7,917 bases of DNA from Deltaproteobacteria bacterium (GTDB lineage: Bacteria > Desulfobacterota > DSM-4660 > Desulfatiglandales > B25-G16). Made by a program: the position numbers and the translations under genes. Positions within the stretch are counted from its first letter, which is position 1. Each line of letters opens with the position of its first letter. Positions 4,562 through 7,917 of this stretch are shown here, one piece after another. Under the pieces are notes generated by a model, which worked only from the letters and a program-made list of their open reading frames with translations, was not told the origin of the DNA and searched no databases. The stretch lies in NCBI GenBank assembly GCA_019308645.1, contig JAFDHR010000144.1, positions 1-7,917 of the forward strand, read 5' to 3'.

Positions 4562-5233
4562 GGTTTCACACTGGCTGAAATCCTGATAGCCATATTCATT
4601 TTTGCAGTGGTCCTCACGATGATCTATACTTCCTATACAGGAACCTTTCGGGTTGTAGATGAGACTGAATCTCAAGCTGGAATTCACAGAATGGCCAGGA
4701 TTGCTATGGAAAGGATGGTTGAGGATTTGGAATCCACGTATGTTCCTAAAAGAGAAGGAAATGCTCAATCAGAAGAAGATCCTATGCAATCTTTTCAGTT
4801 TGTGGGCAAGGACCAGGAGATAAAAGGAAGGTATGCTGACACCCTACGATTTATTTCCAGGGCACACATTAATTTAAGCGGGGATGACGAAGATACTGGA
4901 AAAACGGAAATCGGCTATTATGTTAAAGAAAATGAAGAGGGGGAAGATTTTGTTCTGTATCGCAGCGATAGACCGATGTTCGAGGATGGATTTCTTTTTG
5001 AGGAAGACTTTGATGGATTGGTACTTTGTGAGGGATTAGCATCGGTGAATTTTACCTATTATGAAGAGAAAGGCGAACCTCTCGAGAACTGGGACTCTAC
5101 TTCAGAAAAACATAAAGATACGATACCAAGAATTGTTTCCATTTTATTAGAGTTTGTAAACCCGTTAAGTTCTGAAACGCCTCTTAGATTCATGACAAGC
5201 GTTTTCCTTCCAATAAAGAGGGGACAGGTGTGA
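4523..5233 (+). CDS. gspJ: Type II secretion minor pseudopilin GspJ with repeat-encoded leader
   Basis: GspJ is a minor pseudopilin of the GspI-J-K tip complex. Cleavage is expected after Gly14, before FTLAE (+5 Glu), followed by a hydrophobic helix to about residue 34. GspJ hallmarks are the amphipathic HRMARIAMERMVEDLEST region, ADTLRFIS, and the C-terminal beta region VNFTYYEEKGEPLENWDS followed by PRIVSILLEF. At 236 residues the length is usual. The leader reads Asn-Pro-Thr, Asn-Ser-Thr, Asn-Thr-Ser, Asn-Pro-Ser, Gly: four three-codon copies of the 9-nt repeat, with no Lys or Arg, whereas prepilin leaders normally carry positive charge. No in-frame start lies closer to the cleavage site, and the frame closes upstream at a TAA (4466-4468). 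The stop overlaps the gspK start by four bases, implying translational coupling. Confidence 0.93.
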   Translation: MNPTNSTNTSNPSGFTLAEILIAIFIFAVVLTMIYTSYTGTFRVVDETESQAGIHRMARIAMERMVEDLESTYVPKREGNAQSEEDPMQSFQFVGKDQEIKGRYADTLRFISRAHINLSGDDEDTGKTEIGYYVKENEEGEDFVLYRSDRPMFEDGFLFEEDFDGLVLCEGLASVNFTYYEEKGEPLENWDSTSEKHKDTIPRIVSILLEFVNPLSSETPLRFMTSVFLPIKRGQV

Positions 5234-6207
5234 TAAGGTTTCTTAGAGATACCAGAGGCATGGCCTTGATCCTGACAATTTTAATTATAAGCCTGATAGT
5301 TGCACTGACGCTCCAGTTCAATACATCGATGAGGTCTAACCTGGTGGCGGCTGTGAATCTCCGGGATGGCGTAAAACTTGGCTGTATAGTAAGGTCAGGA
5401 TTTAATGGTGCACTCGCAGTTCTCCATGAGGATGCCTCTTCAGGGAATGTGGATACCTTGCGTGAGGACTGGGCGCATATAAAATTCTTTTCTGAAAGCT
5501 CTCCGTCTTTATTTAATGAGGGCCGATTTGTTCTTGATATTATGGACCTTTCAGGGAAAATTCAGCTTAGTCAATTGGTTGACAAGGAAGGAAACTATAA
5601 TAGCACACAAAAGAGTCTCCTTATACGATTTATGAATTCTCCAGAATTTCGCCTTGATCCTGAAGAGGTAGAAAATATCGTAGATGCAATAAAGGATTGG
5701 ATAGACACAGACAATGAGACTACCCGCTTTGGTGCGGAAGATGCCTATTATCAGACATTAGAAAAGCCATACCCTTGCAAGAATGCTCCTATTGAGTTTT
5801 TAGAGGAGCTGCTTTTTGTAAAAGGCATTACCAAAGAACTGTTGTATGGTTCCGGTGAAGAGCCGGGTATCTCTCAATACTTAAGCCCGCACGGTAATGG
5901 CAAAATCAATATAAATACTGCAGATATTTTAATATTAAGCTCTCTTTCAGATGATATAGACCAGGAAAGGGCTGAGGATATGGTTGCATACCGTGAGAAC
6001 GAAGATAATGACCTGTCAGACCTCAAATGGTATAAGAATGTTCCAGGGATGGCTGATGTGAGTATTTCAGACAGTCTGATTTCCACCTCAAGTACCTACT
6101 TTCAGATCACATCAGAAGGCTTCAAAGGATCGATGAGTAAGAAAATCAAGGGCGTAGTAGAGAGAAAAGAAAAAACACTTCAGATTTTGTCCTGGAAAGT
6201 AGATTAG
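5230..6207 (+). CDS. gspK: Type II secretion tip pseudopilin GspK
   Basis: GspK is the large pseudopilin capping the pseudopilus tip. The leader MIRFLRDTRG is basic, and the mature part starts MALIL: the +5 residue is Leu rather than Glu, the known GspK exception. A hydrophobic helix follows to about residue 30. Family hallmarks are DAIKDWIDTDNE with GAEDAYYQTLEKPY (152-181), the KNAPIEFLEEL segment, and GKININTADILILSSL (224-239) of the helix-hairpin-helix-like domain. The 325-residue length is typical. The GTG start overlaps the gspJ stop (GTGA) and is preceded six bases upstream by GAGGGG (5218-5223), so this start is well supported, unlike those of gspH, gspI, gspJ and gspL. The stop leads within two bases into a family A unit in the GT orientation. 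Confidence 0.96.
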   Translation: MIRFLRDTRGMALILTILIISLIVALTLQFNTSMRSNLVAAVNLRDGVKLGCIVRSGFNGALAVLHEDASSGNVDTLREDWAHIKFFSESSPSLFNEGRFVLDIMDLSGKIQLSQLVDKEGNYNSTQKSLLIRFMNSPEFRLDPEEVENIVDAIKDWIDTDNETTRFGAEDAYYQTLEKPYPCKNAPIEFLEELLFVKGITKELLYGSGEEPGISQYLSPHGNGKININTADILILSSLSDDIDQERAEDMVAYRENEDNDLSDLKWYKNVPGMADVSISDSLISTSSTYFQITSEGFKGSMSKKIKGVVERKEKTLQILSWKVD

Positions 6208-6209
6208 TT

Positions 6210-6218
6210 TGTTGTGTT
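6210..6218 (-). repeat. Single family A unit, GT orientation, after gspK
   Basis: TGTTGTGTT two bases after the gspK stop is identical to units after gspG (3274-3282) and gspL (7792-7800). One 9-nt match alone would be weak evidence; its position right after a stop, as at the other two junctions, is the support. Confidence 0.55.
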
Positions 6219-6250
6219 TTCCGTGCACGCTGAAACGATCAATAAGAACG

Positions 6251-6277
6251 AACTCAATTAACCCAATAAACAATAAT
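6251..6277 (+). repeat. Family A 9-nt repeat, three units just upstream of gspL
   Basis: AACTCAATT, AACCCAATA and AACAATAAT, ending one base before the gspL ATG. The middle unit is identical to the first unit at gspH. Here the tract is only 5' untranslated sequence and occupies the place where a ribosome binding site should be; no Shine-Dalgarno match is seen. Confidence 0.8.
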
Positions 6278-6278
6278 C

Positions 6279-7784
6279 ATGGCAGGAAAAATTCTCGGGA
6301 TTGACATACAGACTGATTCGATTGCAGCAGTTCAGGTAGAAGGAGGACTGAGAGGCTATCACGTAACAGGATGTGCCAGTGTTATGGTGGGAGATGTTGA
6401 TGGCCTGGATGAGGCATTTAAGGCATTGAGCGAACAAGCAGATCTTAAGGCTGATACTTACATCAGTACTATTCCTGGGGAACAGGTCTCATATCGGAAC
6501 TTGCAGATGCCTTTTAGATCCACAAAAAAGATTAGGCAGACAATAGCCTATGAAATTGAGACAATGGTACCTTTTCCAGTCGAAGATTTGGTAGTTGATT
6601 TTACCCTAATTGATCAGTCGGGTCAAAGTGATATTCTTACTGCTTCAGTAAGGAGAGAGTATATCTCCGAATATCTAGCCCTTTTACAGAACTATGGAGT
6701 TGACCCCGACATACTGGACATAAGCGGGGTGCCTATCGTTTTGTGGTTGTTCAGGCAGGCAGAGATACCCGATGATGGGATCCTTTTCCAGATAGGCCAA
6801 AAGAGAATCACAATGGTCCTTTATATTAAAAAACATATAAGTTTAATCCGGAGCTTTCATTTTTGTGATGATTTTATGCCTGAAGCTATTTCAAATTCCC
6901 CAACTTATAGCAATGCGCAAAGCCAGGCAGCTAAGCCGATTGTATCCTGCTTCGAGTCATTGTGTACAAATGTTCAAAATACACTCCATGCATTTGAGTA
7001 TCAGAATAATATAGAAGCTAAGCCAGAAAAGATTTTTGTCACTGGTACAGGAAATCTTTATCCGCATACGGTGGGTCTTTTAGAGCGATTCCTTGATATC
7101 CCTGTTGAAGAAATTAATGTGGCGGGCGGTGATCCAGGCATTCATATAGACGAAAACATAGCTCAATCCTGGAATTCTGCTACAATGGATAGCGCCTTAG
7201 CGCTTGCCCTTCGAGGCAATAAGCAAGGCCTGGGTTTCAATTTCAGAAAAGATGAGTTTGAGATAAAAAGAAAGGATACTAAGCTCAAGAGGGAAATCCG
7301 AAGCGCTGCTATTTTTTTGATAGTTATTCTCTCTCTTTTAGCTACATATTTTGGTATGGATTATTATTTTTTAAAAGAACGCTATAGCATGCTGAATAAA
7401 CAAATTACAGAGACATTCATGCAAACCCTTCCTGATGTAAAAAGAATTGTAGATCCCGTCCAGCAGATGAGGATAGAAATAACTCAAATCAAAAAGTCAG
7501 CATTCTTCCTTCCTGGAATTGGTGGAGACTATAAGGTCGTTGACCTGTTACGGGATATTTCCATTAGGGTCCCTGAATCGCTGGATGTTAGGGTAATGAG
7601 GATGGTAGTTGATCCAGAGGCTGTAAACATTAAAGGAGAAACTGATACATTTAATACTGTAGACATTATCAAGAAAGGGCTGGAGCCCTCAAAGTATTTT
7701 AGTGCAGTTACTATTAGCTCCGCCAATCTTAACCGATCTCGCAAGCGGGTGCAATTTGAGATAAAACTGAAACGAGCAAAATAG
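6279..7784 (+). CDS. gspL: Type II secretion inner-membrane platform protein GspL (PilM-PilN-type)
   Basis: GspL anchors the GspE ATPase to the inner membrane and pairs with GspM in the assembly platform. Residues 1 to about 320 form a cytoplasmic actin-like (ASKHA) domain, as in PilM: MAGKILGIDIQTDSIAAV at the start, MVPFPVEDLVVDF at 96-108, then IFVTGTGNLYP. NFRKDEF at 321-327 matches the N-L-R-x-G-E-F motif before the membrane helix in GspL/PilN proteins. One membrane segment is at about 342-359, followed by a periplasmic helix and a small ferredoxin-like domain (roughly 415-500). The length, 501 residues, is at the upper end because the actin-like domain is long. The ATG is the natural start for the MAGKILGID beginning, although family A repeats replace a ribosome binding site. 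The distance from gspK is 71 bases. Confidence 0.92.
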   Translation: MAGKILGIDIQTDSIAAVQVEGGLRGYHVTGCASVMVGDVDGLDEAFKALSEQADLKADTYISTIPGEQVSYRNLQMPFRSTKKIRQTIAYEIETMVPFPVEDLVVDFTLIDQSGQSDILTASVRREYISEYLALLQNYGVDPDILDISGVPIVLWLFRQAEIPDDGILFQIGQKRITMVLYIKKHISLIRSFHFCDDFMPEAISNSPTYSNAQSQAAKPIVSCFESLCTNVQNTLHAFEYQNNIEAKPEKIFVTGTGNLYPHTVGLLERFLDIPVEEINVAGGDPGIHIDENIAQSWNSATMDSALALALRGNKQGLGFNFRKDEFEIKRKDTKLKREIRSAAIFLIVILSLLATYFGMDYYFLKERYSMLNKQITETFMQTLPDVKRIVDPVQQMRIEITQIKKSAFFLPGIGGDYKVVDLLRDISIRVPESLDVRVMRMVVDPEAVNIKGETDTFNTVDIIKKGLEPSKYFSAVTISSANLNRSRKRVQFEIKLKRAK

Positions 7785-7791
7785 GAAAGTT

Positions 7792-7818
7792 TGTTGTGTT
7801 TGTTGGGTTTATTGTGTT
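7792..7818 (-). repeat. Family A 9-nt repeat, GT orientation, three units after gspL
   Basis: TGTTGTGTT, TGTTGGGTT and TATTGTGTT lie between the gspL stop and the next start codon. The reverse complement agrees by eye with the gspJ start region 4517-4543 at 25 of 27 positions, and one of the two differences would be a G-U pair in RNA. Against the gspH start region 3417-3443 it agrees at 24 of 27. Confidence 0.88.
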
Positions 7819-7824
7819 GAAAAG

Positions 7825-7917
7825 ATGACAATCAAAAGGTTTGAAGATTTACATTGTTGGCAGGAAGCACGTAAGTTGGTAAATTTGGTTTATCAAGCAA
7901 TAACAGGAAACAAGGAT
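7825..7917 (+). CDS. Four-helix-bundle protein, 23S rRNA-intervening-sequence-protein family (3' end outside window)
   Basis: The first 31 codons are visible. The start MTIKRFEDLHCWQEARKLV followed by NLVY matches the family opening F-E-D-L-x-x-W-Q-x-A-R-x-L-V-x-x-V-Y of small four-helix-bundle proteins, about 110-130 residues long, first noticed inside intervening sequences of 23S rRNA genes in some bacteria and related to the Avd accessory proteins of diversity-generating retroelements. The cellular role of most members is unknown. It lies 40 bases after gspL, directly behind three GT-oriented family A units, with only a weak purine stretch (GAAAAG) before the ATG. It sits where gspM is normally found, so it probably interrupts the gsp operon. 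Whether the gene is complete cannot be seen. Confidence 0.85.
   Translation, partial: MTIKRFEDLHCWQEARKLVNLVYQAITGNKD

Noticed and set aside
6222..6229. Palindrome CGTGCACG between gspK and gspL
   Set aside because: Eight bases of palindrome are easily found by chance, and no second copy or promoter context supports a function.
7529..7831. Minus-strand open frame of 100 codons over the end of gspL
   Set aside because: It is antisense to a conserved gene, and its beginning is the repeat tract read backwards.

Overview
The window is a gene-dense, moderately AT-rich bacterial segment dominated by a type II secretion system (T2SS) pseudopilus operon in the order gspF-G-H-I-J-K-L, read on the + strand from about 1564 to the right edge. 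The GspF, GspG and GspK sequence style, a neighbouring 3-hydroxyacyl-CoA dehydrogenase and the kinds of short intergenic repeats suggest an environmental Gram-negative of the Desulfobacterota (old Deltaproteobacteria) type. That placement is inference, since no rRNA or other marker is present.

Layout. Bases 1-493 hold the C-terminal part of a 3-hydroxyacyl-CoA dehydrogenase gene. It converges, across a candidate bidirectional terminator, on a minus-strand gene for a small VanZ-like membrane protein (564-1067). A 496-base gene-free stretch (1068-1563) carries an inverted repeat, a CACCAAGA triplet repeat, two GC-rich hairpins and a candidate promoter. Then come gspF (broken by a frameshifting deletion of about 34 nt), gspG (major pseudopilin), gspH, gspI and gspJ (minor pseudopilins), gspK (tip pseudopilin) and gspL (inner-membrane PilM/GspL-type platform protein). 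After gspL, where gspM would be expected, the first 31 codons of a four-helix-bundle protein (23S rRNA-intervening-sequence-protein family) run off the edge.

The genes would work together as follows: GspF and GspL form the inner-membrane assembly platform, GspG polymerises the periplasmic pseudopilus, and GspH/I/J/K cap it. GspC, GspD (secretin) and GspE (ATPase) are not seen and must lie elsewhere if the system works.

The most unusual signal is at the gene junctions. A 9-nt repeat (consensus AACNCAAYA, called family A here) appears in tracts of 1-6 units in the CA-rich orientation at the starts of gspH, gspJ and gspL and inside the gspI leader. It appears in the opposite GT-rich orientation just after the stops of gspG, gspK and gspL. 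In gspH and gspJ the identical unit AACACAATG supplies the start codon. Because 9 nt is three codons, the repeat then encodes the prepilin leader peptide as Asn-X-Thr/Ser triplets, without the usual basic charge in GspJ. A second repeat (AAGTGAACTA + AAGTGTCTA, 19-nt period, family B) forms the gspH/gspI and gspI/gspJ junctions and much of an abnormally long GspI leader. The GT-rich tract after gspL is complementary, almost without mismatch, to the gspJ and gspH start regions, which suggests RNA pairing or recombination as possible consequences.
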